Positions 8,378-18,589 of a DNA stretch of 64,000 bases are shown here, one piece after another (positions within the stretch are counted from its first letter, which is position 1; each line of letters starts with the position of its first letter). The position numbers and the translations under genes are program-made. Origin of the DNA: Whitmania pigra (Eukaryota > Annelida > Clitellata > Hirudinida > Haemopidae); the NCBI GenBank assembly GCA_021613335.1, contig JAJTWR010000479.1, positions 372,001-436,000 on the forward strand, written 5' to 3'. The notes beneath the pieces were generated by a model that was not told the DNA's origin, made no database searches, and saw nothing but the letters and a program-made list of their open reading frames with translations.

Positions 8378-9940
8378 ATGCATAAAAAAACACTTAATAT
8401 CGCGTATATACCCACATTTTACTTATTTTTAACAATATCAATTACAGTTAATGCGCAAAATTTTGTAAAAATTGCGCCAAAAATTTATCCAAAACGAGAA
8501 TTTAGGGGCGTGTGGATTGCAACGGTGGCTAATATAGACTGGCCTTCAAAAAAGGGTTTAACAACAGCCCAACAAAAGCAAGAACTTATCGATATATTAG
8601 ACCGGCACAAAAAAAGTGGGTTTAACGCCATTTTACTGCAAATTAGACCCACAGCCGACGCCTTTTATACAAAATCCCGTGAATTGTGGAGCCATTGGTT
8701 AACAGGCGTGCAAGGCTTGCCCCCTGCCGATGGATTTGATCCTTTAGAGTTTGCCATTAAAGAAGCGCATGAACGAGGCATAGAGCTTCATGCTTGGTTT
8801 AACCCTTATAGAGCCACTATGGATACAAATGCCGTAACATCTGTAAATCATATTACCAATACAAACCCCGATATTTTTTATACCTATAATGGGCAAAAAT
8901 TTTTTAATCCGGGATTATCCGAAGTTAGAGAATACATAACTCAAGTAATATTAGATGTAGTTAAGGGATATGATATTGATGGAGTACATTTTGACGATTA
9001 TTTCTATCCGTATCCGGTAAATGGCAAAGCTATAAATGACCGGGCAACTTTTGAAAAATATCCGAACGGTTTTGCCACAATTGAAGATTGGCGCCGAAAC
9101 AATGTGGACTTGCTTATTAAAATGGTTAACGACAGTGTGCATCATTATAAAAAGTTTGTCAAGTTCGGCATAAGTCCGTTTGCAATTTGGCGAAATTATA
9201 AAGAAGATACTTTGGGCAGCCGAACCAGCGGTCTGTCAAATTACTCGCAATTGTATGCAGATTCCAGAAAATGGATAAAACAGGGCTGGGTAGATTATAT
9301 TAACCCCCAGATTTATTTTTCATTTGCCAAAACCACCGCGCCGTTTCAAACGCTGTTAGATTGGTGGACTAACAACACGTTTGGGCGGCATCTTTATATT
9401 GGGTTGGCGGCTTATTTGCTCAGTCCGGTTAAAAAAAATTCGTCTTACTATGGCTATTCAGAAATTCCAAACCAAATCAGGGCCGTAAGAAACGCTAATT
9501 TAGCGCATGGAAGCGTTTTTTTTAGCTCCAAATCGCTTTCAACTGTTGCCCGTTCGGTAGCAGATTCGCTAAAAATTGATTTTTATAAATATCCGGCCTT
9601 GCCTCCTCAAATGCCTTGGATAGATCAAACGCCGCCCAATAAGCCGGAAAACCTAACAGTTCAGGCCTTACCTGCCGGCATACAACTTAAATGGCAATTG
9701 CCACTGAAGGCGTTTGACGGAGAAACCGCTTCAGGATTTGTGGTCTATAGATTTGAAGAAGGCGAAAAAACAAATGTGCTTAATGCCAAAAACATTATCC
9801 ATATCAATTTCTTAAATCGTACCGCTTTCTTAGATACAAATTACGAAAAAGGCAAGCGATATAATTATTTGGTTACCGCTTTAGACCGAATTAAAAACGA
9901 AAGCCAACCAAGCCATCCCGCCGGCGTGCAGGCAAAATAA
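8378..9940 (+). CDS. secreted family-10-like glycosyl hydrolase (GHL10/DUF187) with fibronectin-type tail
   Basis: The 520-residue protein starts with a signal peptide ending near VNAQN. The catalytic TIM-barrel type domain (about 35-400) begins KREFRGVWIATVANIDWPSK and contains FNAILLQIRPTADAFY, ELHAWFNPYRA and DGVHFDDYFYPYP, all hallmarks of the DUF187 (GHL10) family. The last 100 residues (from PPNKPENLTVQ) look like a fibronectin type III domain. Members are thought to act on polysaccharide or cell-envelope glycans, but the substrate is not established here. It is probably exported to the periplasm or cell surface. It stands alone: its neighbour on the right is convergent. Confidence 0.9.
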   Translation: MHKKTLNIAYIPTFYLFLTISITVNAQNFVKIAPKIYPKREFRGVWIATVANIDWPSKKGLTTAQQKQELIDILDRHKKSGFNAILLQIRPTADAFYTKSRELWSHWLTGVQGLPPADGFDPLEFAIKEAHERGIELHAWFNPYRATMDTNAVTSVNHITNTNPDIFYTYNGQKFFNPGLSEVREYITQVILDVVKGYDIDGVHFDDYFYPYPVNGKAINDRATFEKYPNGFATIEDWRRNNVDLLIKMVNDSVHHYKKFVKFGISPFAIWRNYKEDTLGSRTSGLSNYSQLYADSRKWIKQGWVDYINPQIYFSFAKTTAPFQTLLDWWTNNTFGRHLYIGLAAYLLSPVKKNSSYYGYSEIPNQIRAVRNANLAHGSVFFSSKSLSTVARSVADSLKIDFYKYPALPPQMPWIDQTPPNKPENLTVQALPAGIQLKWQLPLKAFDGETASGFVVYRFEEGEKTNVLNAKNIIHINFLNRTAFLDTNYEKGKRYNYLVTALDRIKNESQPSHPAGVQAK

Positions 9941-10127
9941 TTTTAATGATGATGTTGTGTCTTTCAAAAAACAATAAACTTCTTTCATAGATTTGGATAT
10001 CAATGTATGGAAAACAAAAAAATCCCATCAAACCGCCATACAACAAAAGTTGAGTTACGCTAAAAAAACCAAAGGAAAAACAAGCCGGAAGTTTATCCAG
10101 TTTTTGTTGGCAGAATTTGTTGCCAAA

Positions 10128-12044
10128 TTAATAGCGATACCTTACGAAGGCTTCCATCGCTTCGTAATTGGCAAGGCCCAAATCGTCGTATTGCTGAGCG
10201 GTTTCTCTGTTACGATCTTCGGCTCGTTTCCAAAATTCGCGAGGGTCGTCGCCTGGAAAAACGGCAATATCTTTTTGCGATTGGTGTTTAAAAATAGCCA
10301 TTTTTTTGCGTTCTACCTCCTGCGGACTTAGCGGTACGGCCATCTCAATTTCAAACGGTTCAAACTCAAGCCAAGCCCCGCGATACATCCACAGCCAACA
10401 GTCATTAATCCAATCTTGGGTTTTGGCCAAGCGCTTTAAAGCCTCTAAAATAATGTTAAAACAAACAAGATGAGTACCGTTTGGGTCTTCAAAATCTCCG
10501 GCAGCAAAAACCTGATGAGGCTTTATTTTTTCTAAAAGCGCTATTGTTAAAAGCACATCGGTTTCGGTAACGGGGTTTTTGCCGGCCTTTCCGCTTTCGT
10601 AAAATGGTAAGGCCATAAAATGGATATGGTCGTCAGCTAGGCCGCAGTAACGAGCTCCGGCAATGGCCTCGCCTTTTCTAATCAAACTTTTCACGGTTTG
10701 TATTTCCGGCGTGTCTACTTGGTTAGGTTGCTTATTTTCTATAAATTTCCGCATGGCGGCATAAGTCTCTTTAAGATTTGAGCTTACGCCCATTTTATCG
10801 TTTAAATCAATATTGAACTCCATAAAACGCAGCACATCATCGTCCCATACGGCTGTATTTCCCGAAGTTTGATAAGCCACATGTACATCGTGCCCTTGGT
10901 CTGCCAACCGTATAAACGTTCCGCCCATAGAAATTACATCGTCATCAGGGTGAGGCGAAAAAATGATTACCCGTTTTTTATCAGGTTTGGCCCGTTCAGG
11001 GCGTTGGCTATCATCAGCATTGGGTTTACCGCCCGGCCAACCGGTAATAGTGTGTTGTAGTTTGTTAAAAATATCAATGTTAATGTTGTAAACCGGCCCG
11101 CGATCTACCGCTAATTGCGCCATACCGTTGTTATTGTAATCGTCTTCTGTAAGTTTAAGAATAGGTTTTTTCAGCGTTTTGGCTAACCATGTAACGGCTT
11201 TTTTGGTAAGCGTTTCGTTCCATGTGCAGTCTTTTACCAACCAAGGGGTATTAAATCTTGTTAAAAGGGTTGCCGCATCCTCATCTAAAATAAACTCTAC
11301 ATTGTCTGACAGCTGAAGAAAAGTTGCAGGTACGTCGCTACTCATTTCGCCTTCAACTGCCTGTTTAATAATGGGCGCTTTTTTCTTGCTCCACGCCATC
11401 AAAATAATTTCTTTAGCTTTAAAAATGGAGCCAATGCCCATAGTAATGGCTTTAGTGGGCACGTTTGATTTACCGCCAAAATCTCTGCCCGCATCCAAAC
11501 GAGTAAGGTCGTCAAGCGTTACCAATCGTGTGCCGGAGTTGGGAGCAGAACCGGGTTCGTTAAAACCAATGTGGCCGGTACGACCTATGCCAAGTATTTG
11601 TATATCAAGCCCGCCATATGATTCTATTTTTTTTTCATATTCCATACAAAAGACCGGGATATCTTCCAAAGACAGGGTGCCGTCGGGGATGTATACATTG
11701 CCTCTGTCGATATCAACATGATTAAACAAACGCTCGTTCATAAAGGTTACATAGCTTTGTGCGGCAGTTGGTTGCATAGGGTAGTATTCATCAAGATTAA
11801 ATGTTACCACATTTTTAAAACTTAAGCCTTCTTCTTTATGTAATCTTACAAGCTCTTCGTATACAAAAATGGGCGTAATGCCGGTAGCCAAACCAAGCAC
11901 GGCGGGTTGTTTTTGTTGTTCTTTTTCTTTAATAAGTTTTGCAACTCTGTTAGCAACGTTACGTGATGCTTCTTTTGCATTTTTAAAAATGTTTACCGGA
12001 AGTTTTTCAAACCTTGTTTCTTCTAAAAAATTTAGTCGTGCCAT
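10128..12044 (-). CDS. glucosamine-6-phosphate deaminase-like domain fused to a PIG-L/LmbE deacetylase-like domain
   Basis: The 638-residue protein has a NagB-like isomerase/deaminase domain (about 1-300) and a PIG-L domain (about 355-638). The NagB part carries GLATGITPIF, TFNLDEYYP (Asp85) and GRTGHIGFNEPGS, with His158 and Glu163 of the ring-opening triad. The position of the triad Asp is Thr156. The PIG-L part has the zinc motif SPHPDDD (His365, Asp367-368) and GTHLVCFN. E. coli NagB is about 266 residues; long fused forms are, as I recall, usual in Bacteroidota. Likely roles are turning GlcN-6-P into Fru-6-P and removing N-acetyl groups, but the triad change makes the first uncertain. 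No other nag genes are adjacent. Confidence 0.9.
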   Translation of the reverse strand: MARLNFLEETRFEKLPVNIFKNAKEASRNVANRVAKLIKEKEQQKQPAVLGLATGITPIFVYEELVRLHKEEGLSFKNVVTFNLDEYYPMQPTAAQSYVTFMNERLFNHVDIDRGNVYIPDGTLSLEDIPVFCMEYEKKIESYGGLDIQILGIGRTGHIGFNEPGSAPNSGTRLVTLDDLTRLDAGRDFGGKSNVPTKAITMGIGSIFKAKEIILMAWSKKKAPIIKQAVEGEMSSDVPATFLQLSDNVEFILDEDAATLLTRFNTPWLVKDCTWNETLTKKAVTWLAKTLKKPILKLTEDDYNNNGMAQLAVDRGPVYNINIDIFNKLQHTITGWPGGKPNADDSQRPERAKPDKKRVIIFSPHPDDDVISMGGTFIRLADQGHDVHVAYQTSGNTAVWDDDVLRFMEFNIDLNDKMGVSSNLKETYAAMRKFIENKQPNQVDTPEIQTVKSLIRKGEAIAGARYCGLADDHIHFMALPFYESGKAGKNPVTETDVLLTIALLEKIKPHQVFAAGDFEDPNGTHLVCFNIILEALKRLAKTQDWINDCWLWMYRGAWLEFEPFEIEMAVPLSPQEVERKKMAIFKHQSQKDIAVFPGDDPREFWKRAEDRNRETAQQYDDLGLANYEAMEAFVRYRY

Positions 12045-12694
12045 TAATGTTAATTTTAATCAGAGCCATAAATATATTTAATAAAATTAAATGAGCCGAT
12101 ATGTCTTAGCTAAATGTTTTAAAATTTAACAACGCGGTAAGCGCTGAAAAACAAAAGCTTGAGTGTTTTGTTTTTTTGCTGCAAATTCAAAATAAAAATA
12201 TGTTTATACGGCAAAAAAAGAGGTTTAATGCACTGGGTTGCGATATTACGACGAAATTGACGGGAAAAAAATACGAAATCCTCCGTTTTATCGGCTTAGA
12301 TGATACGCAATAACAAAAGTAAGACTATTTTTTTAAAGGGCCGTTAAACCCGGTATTCGATAAGGCTGCCAGTTGGAGCGTCTTTTTTTATTCTGATGAT
12401 AACCAAATAATTTACGTTTGATAAATCTGCCACCGGTAAAAGTAGGCGATATTGAGTTTTTCTCAAGCGCAGGCAATTTTTTTTGAGCTTTTGAAACCTT
12501 ATAAAGTGAAATTTAAATATTTAAGAAATATTATCAAAAATAAATCACGCGGTTTTATACGGCAATATTTTATTTTTTAATTATCAGTAATAGTTTTTTT
12601 AATGATATTTAATGTATAAAAATTTGCATTTTATTTATCCTTTTACGTTATTTACTCCAAATAAAAACCAAATTGATCACGCTAACTTGTTTTT
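12045..12694. other. 650-base divergent gap
   Basis: The longest gap in the window lies between the NagB/PIG-L gene and susC. It is very AT-rich near susC (12530-12690) and has stops in all frames. A TACTTTTG match on the minus strand (12314-12321) lies about 270 bases before the NagB/PIG-L start but lacks a -33 partner. No RNA gene, riboswitch or pseudogene was recognised. Confidence 0.5.
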
Positions 12695-15600
12695 ATGCAA
12701 AAAAGAATTATCCTTTTTATTGTTTTTTTAATGCTGGTTGTGCAAGTAATGGCTCAGCAAATGCTCATTACCGGCAAGATAACCTCTGCGGAAGATGCCC
12801 TGCCCATACCGGGGGTCACCATTAAAATAAAAGGTACGAAAAATGCGGTACAAACAAACGCTACAGGCTTATATTCTATTAAAGCTAATGAAGGTAATGT
12901 ATTACAGTTTATTTTCTTGGGCAGCGCTTTAGAAGAAAGAACAGTAGGTTCATCAACGGTAATTAATGTTGTTTTGAAGCAGGATGACAAATTGCTTAAC
13001 GAAGTTGTTGTAACCGCTTTGGGGCAAGAAGCAAGCAAGAGATCGTTAGGAACTTCTCAGCAACCGGTTAAAGGCGCTGACATTGCGGGTACGCAAAGAG
13101 AAAATTTTTTAAATTCTTTGCAGGGAAGAGTGGCCGGGGTTGAAGTTACCAGCTCTTCAGGTGTTCCGGGCGCATCGGCCTCTATCAATATCAGAGGGGT
13201 AAGTTCTATTAGCGGAAATAATCAACCGCTTTTTGTTGTTGACGGTTTACCAATTGATAACAAGACATTGAATACATCGGTTTTTTATTCTGATAACAGT
13301 TCAAATACGGCTTTTTTCAATAGAACGATGGATTTTACAAACAGAGCTTCCGATATTAATCCTGAAGACATAGAAAGTTTAGTTGTGTTAAAAGGCGCCG
13401 AAGCGGCGGCTTTGTATGGGATTGATGCTGCAAACGGAGTAATAGTTATTACCACCAAAAGAGGTAAAGCACAGCAAAAAGGCATGATTGACTATGGCAA
13501 TAGTTTTCGAATAGAATCTATCAATAAATTGCCCGAAGTGCAAAAAGTTTATGGAATTGGCTATAACGGTTTAACCTCTATCGGAGAATTAATTTATTTT
13601 GGCCCTCCATACCCTTCCGAAACAACCCTTTATAATAATATTAACGGCTTTTTTCGAACCGCGTATACTCAAAGCCATAATATATCGATAAGCAACGGCG
13701 GCGAAAATATGGGTAATCGCGTGTCCGCTTCTTATAATGATCAAAACGGAGTTGTTCCAAATTCTGATTATAAAAGGTTTACATTAAACGGATCCACTAA
13801 TGGTAAAATAAACAAGTGGCTTAGCGTAAATTTTTCGACAATATATTCCAATGTGAAAAATAACCAACCTTTTAAAGGAAGCGGGGGCCCGTTGATTGGG
13901 CTTTTGCTCTGGCCTCAAACAGATGACGCAAAAAATTATTTGACTAATTCGGGTAATCGCAGAAGAGTTTCAACCTCTAACTCAGAGGTTGAAAACCCTT
14001 ATTTTAACGTAAACAAAAACAAAATTAATTCAACAAACAACCGTATTATTTCAAATTTAGAATTTATATTGGCTCCGGTAACTTGGCTTAATCTTAAAAC
14101 AAATATTGGGATGGATGTTTATACAAATAAGACCCTGATTGTTAGTCATCCGGAAAGTTCAAAGGGTTCAATCCGTCAAGGAATTATGGATATAGCCAAT
14201 GATAATACGCGAAATCTGAATATTCAAAATTTATTAAACCTAACCCAACAAAAGTTGATAGGAGGGTTATCAATAAACGCTATGTTTGGCAATTCTATTC
14301 AGGATTTAAAATCGTCAATTGATGCCCAATACGGCGAATCGTTTTTAGATCCGGATTTTATATCAATAAATAATACAACAACAACTTTGCGTAATGCTAA
14401 ATCGTCAATATCGCAAAGACGGCTTTTTAGTTTATTTGGCAAAACTACTTTAAGTTATAATGATTATTTATATGTTACGGTAACCGGCAGAAACGATTGG
14501 ACGTCAACCATTCCTATTGGGGCAAATTCATTTTTTTATCCGGCAGTTGACGGAAGTTTTATCTTTACCGATGTGCCTGCATTTAAAAAAGCTTTAGAAA
14601 AAATATTTACTTACGGCAAACTTAGAGTAGCTTATGCAAACGCGGGTAAAGACACCAAGCCTTATTCGTATGTTCCGTCTTTGGAAAGCAAAACCACAAC
14701 GGGAGGCGGTTATGGCTATGGCTTTACCGGGCCAAATTTAGGATTGAAGCCTGAATTTACGCGTTCTTATGAATTGGGCGCCGAGACGGCCTTCTTTAAT
14801 AACAGGTTGGGTATAGATATCACGGTATATAGAAAAGAGACGTTAGACCAAATTGTAAACGATATTAGAGGTAGTTATGCAACGGGTTACGTGCTTTTTA
14901 ATTTAAATGGCGCAAAAACAAAAAATCAAGGTTTGGAAATAACATTAAGAGGAACGCCAATCAAAACCCAAAAATTTTCGTGGGATATTACAACAAATTT
15001 TGATCAAGCCAAAGGAACCGTATTATCTTTGCCAAACGAACTGCCCGAATCATACGTGTCTGATACATTCCTTTATGGGCGAATTAGAAATGGTAATACT
15101 CCGAAATATTCTACCAGATCTATAACGGGGCAATTTTATTTACGAAATAATAATGGCGATATATTAATTAACCCGACTAACGGATTGCCGATAAGATCAG
15201 ACTTATATGGGCAGGGTTATGGCAAAGGTTACGATAGGCAGCCGGATTTTTCAATAGGTATATCTAACACATTTGTTTATAAGGATTTTTCTTTATCGTT
15301 TTTGTTGGATGTGAGAAAAGGAGGGGATATATTTAACGCTACTCAAAATTACCTGACCCAAAAAGGCTTAAGCATGATGACTTTAGATAGAATGACGCCA
15401 AGAATTGTGACCGGAGTACTTCGAGACGGGAAAGAAAACTCGGCTAATCCTACAATAAATAATATTGCTGTTACTCCTTACTACCAAACAGACTATTATG
15501 TTAATATGAGCGAAGAATTGTTTATCGAAAAAAATATTAACTGGGTTAGATTAAAAGATATAACTCTTCAATATAAACTTCCGGCCGATTTGCTGAAAAA

Positions 15601-15793
15601 GCAAAATTTCATTAAAAAAGCCAGCGTGTTTGTTACCGCGACAGACTTGTTTTTGATTACAAATTATTCAGGGCTTGATCCTATTGTTAATGGAAACAGC
15701 GCAGCTGTGGGGGGATCAGGAGGTCAAGGAATAGATTTTGGTAATTTCCCAATTCCCAGAGGTTTAAATTTTGGAGTTAAGATTGGTTTATAA
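12695..15793 (+). CDS. SusC/RagA family TonB-dependent outer membrane transporter
   Basis: The 1032-residue protein imports glycan pieces or other large nutrients across the outer membrane with SusD. A signal peptide ends near VMAQQ. It is followed by a carboxypeptidase-regulatory-like domain (about 24-110: ITGKITSAEDALPIPGVTIKIKG) and the plug domain, which includes SSSGVPGASASINIRGVSSI and the TonB-dependent motif GIDAANGVIVITTKRG. The 22-strand barrel ends PRGLNFGVKIGL. SusD starts 11 bases later, so the two form an operon. No anti-sigma, sigma or hybrid regulator gene adjoins it. Confidence 0.96.
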   Translation: MQKRIILFIVFLMLVVQVMAQQMLITGKITSAEDALPIPGVTIKIKGTKNAVQTNATGLYSIKANEGNVLQFIFLGSALEERTVGSSTVINVVLKQDDKLLNEVVVTALGQEASKRSLGTSQQPVKGADIAGTQRENFLNSLQGRVAGVEVTSSSGVPGASASINIRGVSSISGNNQPLFVVDGLPIDNKTLNTSVFYSDNSSNTAFFNRTMDFTNRASDINPEDIESLVVLKGAEAAALYGIDAANGVIVITTKRGKAQQKGMIDYGNSFRIESINKLPEVQKVYGIGYNGLTSIGELIYFGPPYPSETTLYNNINGFFRTAYTQSHNISISNGGENMGNRVSASYNDQNGVVPNSDYKRFTLNGSTNGKINKWLSVNFSTIYSNVKNNQPFKGSGGPLIGLLLWPQTDDAKNYLTNSGNRRRVSTSNSEVENPYFNVNKNKINSTNNRIISNLEFILAPVTWLNLKTNIGMDVYTNKTLIVSHPESSKGSIRQGIMDIANDNTRNLNIQNLLNLTQQKLIGGLSINAMFGNSIQDLKSSIDAQYGESFLDPDFISINNTTTTLRNAKSSISQRRLFSLFGKTTLSYNDYLYVTVTGRNDWTSTIPIGANSFFYPAVDGSFIFTDVPAFKKALEKIFTYGKLRVAYANAGKDTKPYSYVPSLESKTTTGGGYGYGFTGPNLGLKPEFTRSYELGAETAFFNNRLGIDITVYRKETLDQIVNDIRGSYATGYVLFNLNGAKTKNQGLEITLRGTPIKTQKFSWDITTNFDQAKGTVLSLPNELPESYVSDTFLYGRIRNGNTPKYSTRSITGQFYLRNNNGDILINPTNGLPIRSDLYGQGYGKGYDRQPDFSIGISNTFVYKDFSLSFLLDVRKGGDIFNATQNYLTQKGLSMMTLDRMTPRIVTGVLRDGKENSANPTINNIAVTPYYQTDYYVNMSEELFIEKNINWVRLKDITLQYKLPADLLKKQNFIKKASVFVTATDLFLITNYSGLDPIVNGNSAAVGGSGGQGIDFGNFPIPRGLNFGVKIGL

Positions 15794-15804
15794 AATTTGA
15801 ATAT

Positions 15805-17391
15805 ATGAGAAAGATACATATAATTATCTTGACGGCCATATGCTTATCAACAAGCAGTTGCGAAAAATTTTTAGACGTAAACACAAATCCTAACGCGCCT
15901 CAGACGGTAGCGGCCAATTTGTATTTATCTCCCCTGTTACATTGGATGACAACAGGCCCGCAATACGACGGCATTTATATTTCGAGATACACGCAAAATT
16001 GGGCTTTAACTTCTTCAGGAGATATATGGGGAAGGCACGGATATAATCAGGGCACGGACCAGGCCGGGTGGCTATGGAGAACTATTTACTATGATTTTGG
16101 TCAAAATCTGATAGATATGAATAACAAGGCTGAAGCAGAGCAGCGTTGGGATTTGCTGGGGGTGGGTCAAATACTTAAAGCCTGGGGCTGGTTAACGCTT
16201 ACCGATGTTTGCGGAGAGATTATTGTTAAAGAAGCGTTTAACGTTAATAAAACCAGATTTAACTATGACACGCAAGAATACGTATATCAGGAAATTCAGC
16301 GTTTAATAGAACAAGCAATAACAAATTTAAACAGAACCGACGGATCGGTAAACGCCGATTACCTTGGCAAAACAGATTTAATATATAAAGGAAACAGAAC
16401 TGCGTGGATTAAATTTGCCCAAGGATTAAAAGCCATGGCATTAAATCATTTATCTAATAAATCATCATTGTATAAACCTGACGATGTAATTGCTGCGGTA
16501 AACGCATCTTTTGCAAGTAATGCTGACGACGCATTATTGCCATATACCGGTTCTTCAAACGATGACGCCAATTTCTTATCGGCAACAAGAAACAATATTA
16601 GTACGTTAAGGCAAACCCGTTTCATTTTATCATTACTAGATGGAACTATCTTTAAAGGAGATGTTGATCCGCGATTAAGCAGAATGTTATCGCCATCCCC
16701 GGATGGTAATTACAGGGGGCTGGAGCCTACTATGGGGATTGGAGCGTTAAAGGCGAATGAACAACCAATGACTTTATGGGGATATGTAGACCAAAAATTG
16801 GCTAATGCTACCGCCACCACTCCGTCTAGATATTTGTTTGCCCGCAAAAGCAAATTCCCTATTATGACCTATGCTCAACTGCAATTTATCAAGGCCGAAG
16901 CCGCATATAAAAAAGGAGATAAAAACACCGCTTTTACGGCATATAAAGAAGGCGTTTGGGCACACATAGATTTTGTAAATGAGCGAAACAAAGACGATAG
17001 CCAAACCCCGTCACAAATAAGTCCTGAAGAAAGGAAAGCCTATTTGGCTCTTCCTTCGGTTATCCCGCCAAACCCCAACGAAATAACCCTTACTCAAATA
17101 ATGTGTCAAAAATACATAACGCAATGGGCTTGGGCGCATGTTGAGCAGTGGATGGATTTAAGAAGATATCATTATATAGACCAAGACCCCAATACAGGCA
17201 AGCAGGTTTTTGAGGGTTTTACTTTACCTCAAACGTTTTTCCCAGATAATCAAAATAAGCCCGTGCAAAGAGTAAGGCCAAGATATAACTCTGAATATAT
17301 TTGGAACAGGGGCGGGTTAGATGTAATTGGCGGTTTGGCAACAAATTATCATGCGGTTGAAATGTGGGTTACAATTCCTAAAAATAACTAA
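15805..17391 (+). CDS. SusD/RagB family surface lipoprotein
   Basis: The 528-residue partner of the SusC transporter binds substrate at the cell surface as a lid on the barrel. The lipoprotein signal ends LSTSSC, giving Cys19 as the lipidated residue. The N-terminal EKFLDVNTNPNAPQTVAANLYLSPLLHW is typical of the SusD-like subgroup that begins with TNPN. The TPR-like helical region includes YAQLQFIKAEAAYKKGD, and the C-terminus has AWAHVEQWMDLRR. It lies between susC and a DUF4397 lipoprotein that starts 4 bases after its stop. Confidence 0.95.
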   Translation: MRKIHIIILTAICLSTSSCEKFLDVNTNPNAPQTVAANLYLSPLLHWMTTGPQYDGIYISRYTQNWALTSSGDIWGRHGYNQGTDQAGWLWRTIYYDFGQNLIDMNNKAEAEQRWDLLGVGQILKAWGWLTLTDVCGEIIVKEAFNVNKTRFNYDTQEYVYQEIQRLIEQAITNLNRTDGSVNADYLGKTDLIYKGNRTAWIKFAQGLKAMALNHLSNKSSLYKPDDVIAAVNASFASNADDALLPYTGSSNDDANFLSATRNNISTLRQTRFILSLLDGTIFKGDVDPRLSRMLSPSPDGNYRGLEPTMGIGALKANEQPMTLWGYVDQKLANATATTPSRYLFARKSKFPIMTYAQLQFIKAEAAYKKGDKNTAFTAYKEGVWAHIDFVNERNKDDSQTPSQISPEERKAYLALPSVIPPNPNEITLTQIMCQKYITQWAWAHVEQWMDLRRYHYIDQDPNTGKQVFEGFTLPQTFFPDNQNKPVQRVRPRYNSEYIWNRGGLDVIGGLATNYHAVEMWVTIPKNN

Positions 17392-17395
17392 GTTT

Positions 17396-18178
17396 ATGAA
17401 AAGAAAATATCGTATACTGACGCCGTTATTTTTTTCAGTATTAATTTGCGGGTGTAAAAAAAACGCGATACATGAAATATCAAAGCCGATTAGCGGCGGC
17501 GCATTTATTAAATACTTTAATTTTGCGGTAAACAGCCCAACGGTTAATTTTTATGCTGATAATACAAAAGTTTCCGCTTCTTTGTCAACTACAGGCGTTG
17601 AAAGCCCAACCACAGGCGTAGCTTATTCTGCTGTTTACCCGAGTGCCAATGCCTATAGTTTAATAGCCGCCGGAACGTATGAATTCAAAGCTAAAATACC
17701 AAGCACGGCGTCGGCAGACGCAGATTTGGCAATAACCGCTATAAAAAAACAAGTTGAAGACGGCAAGAGTTATTCGCTTTATACCTGTGGCTTGTATGAT
17801 TCGGCAACAAAGAAGACAGATGTTTTTATTATTGACGATGAGCTTCCTCCTGTTGATAATTCGGCCGCATATGTAAGATTTGTAAATTCAAGTTACAATG
17901 CAAATCCCGTCAATTTAACATTTAGGAATAAAACAACTTCGAGCGAAACGGTTGTCGCAGCAAATGTTGCTTATAAAAGCGCTTCTCCGTTTCAAAAAAT
18001 GCCTGCCGGGGTTTATGAACTGATATTAAGCTATCCTAACAGTAAAGATATAATAGTTGCGAGAAAAGATGTTAATATTATTAATGCCAACGTTTATACT
18101 TTCAGTTTAAGAGGCGATATTGCCGCCTTGCCTACAAAAGTAGAAAAGCCTTTTATCGAAAGCACATTGAACAGATAA
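17396..18178 (+). CDS. DUF4397 domain lipoprotein
   Basis: The 260-residue protein has a lipoprotein signal ending VLICGC (Cys20) and repeated beta-rich segments of the DUF4397 type: IKYFNFAVNSPTVNFYADN, and later AYVRFVNSSYNANPVNLTFRN. Such proteins are often the third gene of SusCD operons, where they are probably extra surface substrate-binding proteins; the exact role is unknown. I chose the ATG at 17396, 4 bases after the susD stop, because the frame further upstream overlaps susD and the signal peptide begins here. Confidence 0.85.
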   Translation: MKRKYRILTPLFFSVLICGCKKNAIHEISKPISGGAFIKYFNFAVNSPTVNFYADNTKVSASLSTTGVESPTTGVAYSAVYPSANAYSLIAAGTYEFKAKIPSTASADADLAITAIKKQVEDGKSYSLYTCGLYDSATKKTDVFIIDDELPPVDNSAAYVRFVNSSYNANPVNLTFRNKTTSSETVVAANVAYKSASPFQKMPAGVYELILSYPNSKDIIVARKDVNIINANVYTFSLRGDIAALPTKVEKPFIESTLNR

Positions 18179-18316
18179 TTTGGTAAAAATTAACAAGATA
18201 CCGGTATGCGGGTCTTTCGTTTTTACGCATTTTGTAATTTCGTTTATCCAAAATACAGTCCATTACGAATTGTTTTAGAAACATATTTTTCCATACCTTT
18301 ACGGCAAAAATTTGAA

Positions 18317-18532
18317 ATGGCAAGTTTTACATTAACCCTCGATACTTGGCAAAAAGTTAAAACCAAATTTTTAAGGAAATACCGAGAATTGGCTAAAGAA
18401 GATATTGTTTTTGAGGTTGGCAAAGAAGACGAGCTGGTTGAGCGATTAATGGGTTTGGTAAAACGGGATAAAACCTATATCGAATTTACTATCCGCAAGG
18501 CTCTTGCCGATCAAAAAGGTAATAGATTATAA
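18317..18532 (+). CDS. small CsbD-like stress protein
   Basis: The 71-residue protein has a pattern close to Bacteroidota CsbD-like small proteins: a start with W-x-x-V-K-x-K-F, then ELAKEDIVFEVGKEDELVERLMGLV, as in their ELTDEDL..GKEDELL segments. These are general-stress proteins of unknown biochemical role. The ATG at 18317 is preferred over upstream starts because the family begins here. A near-consensus -7 box (TACCTTTA) with a TTG 21 bases further upstream precedes it. It is not part of the susCD operon by spacing (138 bases). Confidence 0.6.
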   Translation: MASFTLTLDTWQKVKTKFLRKYRELAKEDIVFEVGKEDELVERLMGLVKRDKTYIEFTIRKALADQKGNRL

Positions 18533-18589
18533 GTAATATTTTTAATTAAGCCTCGTTTTTGTAAATTAGTATTGCTAATACTCATTATA

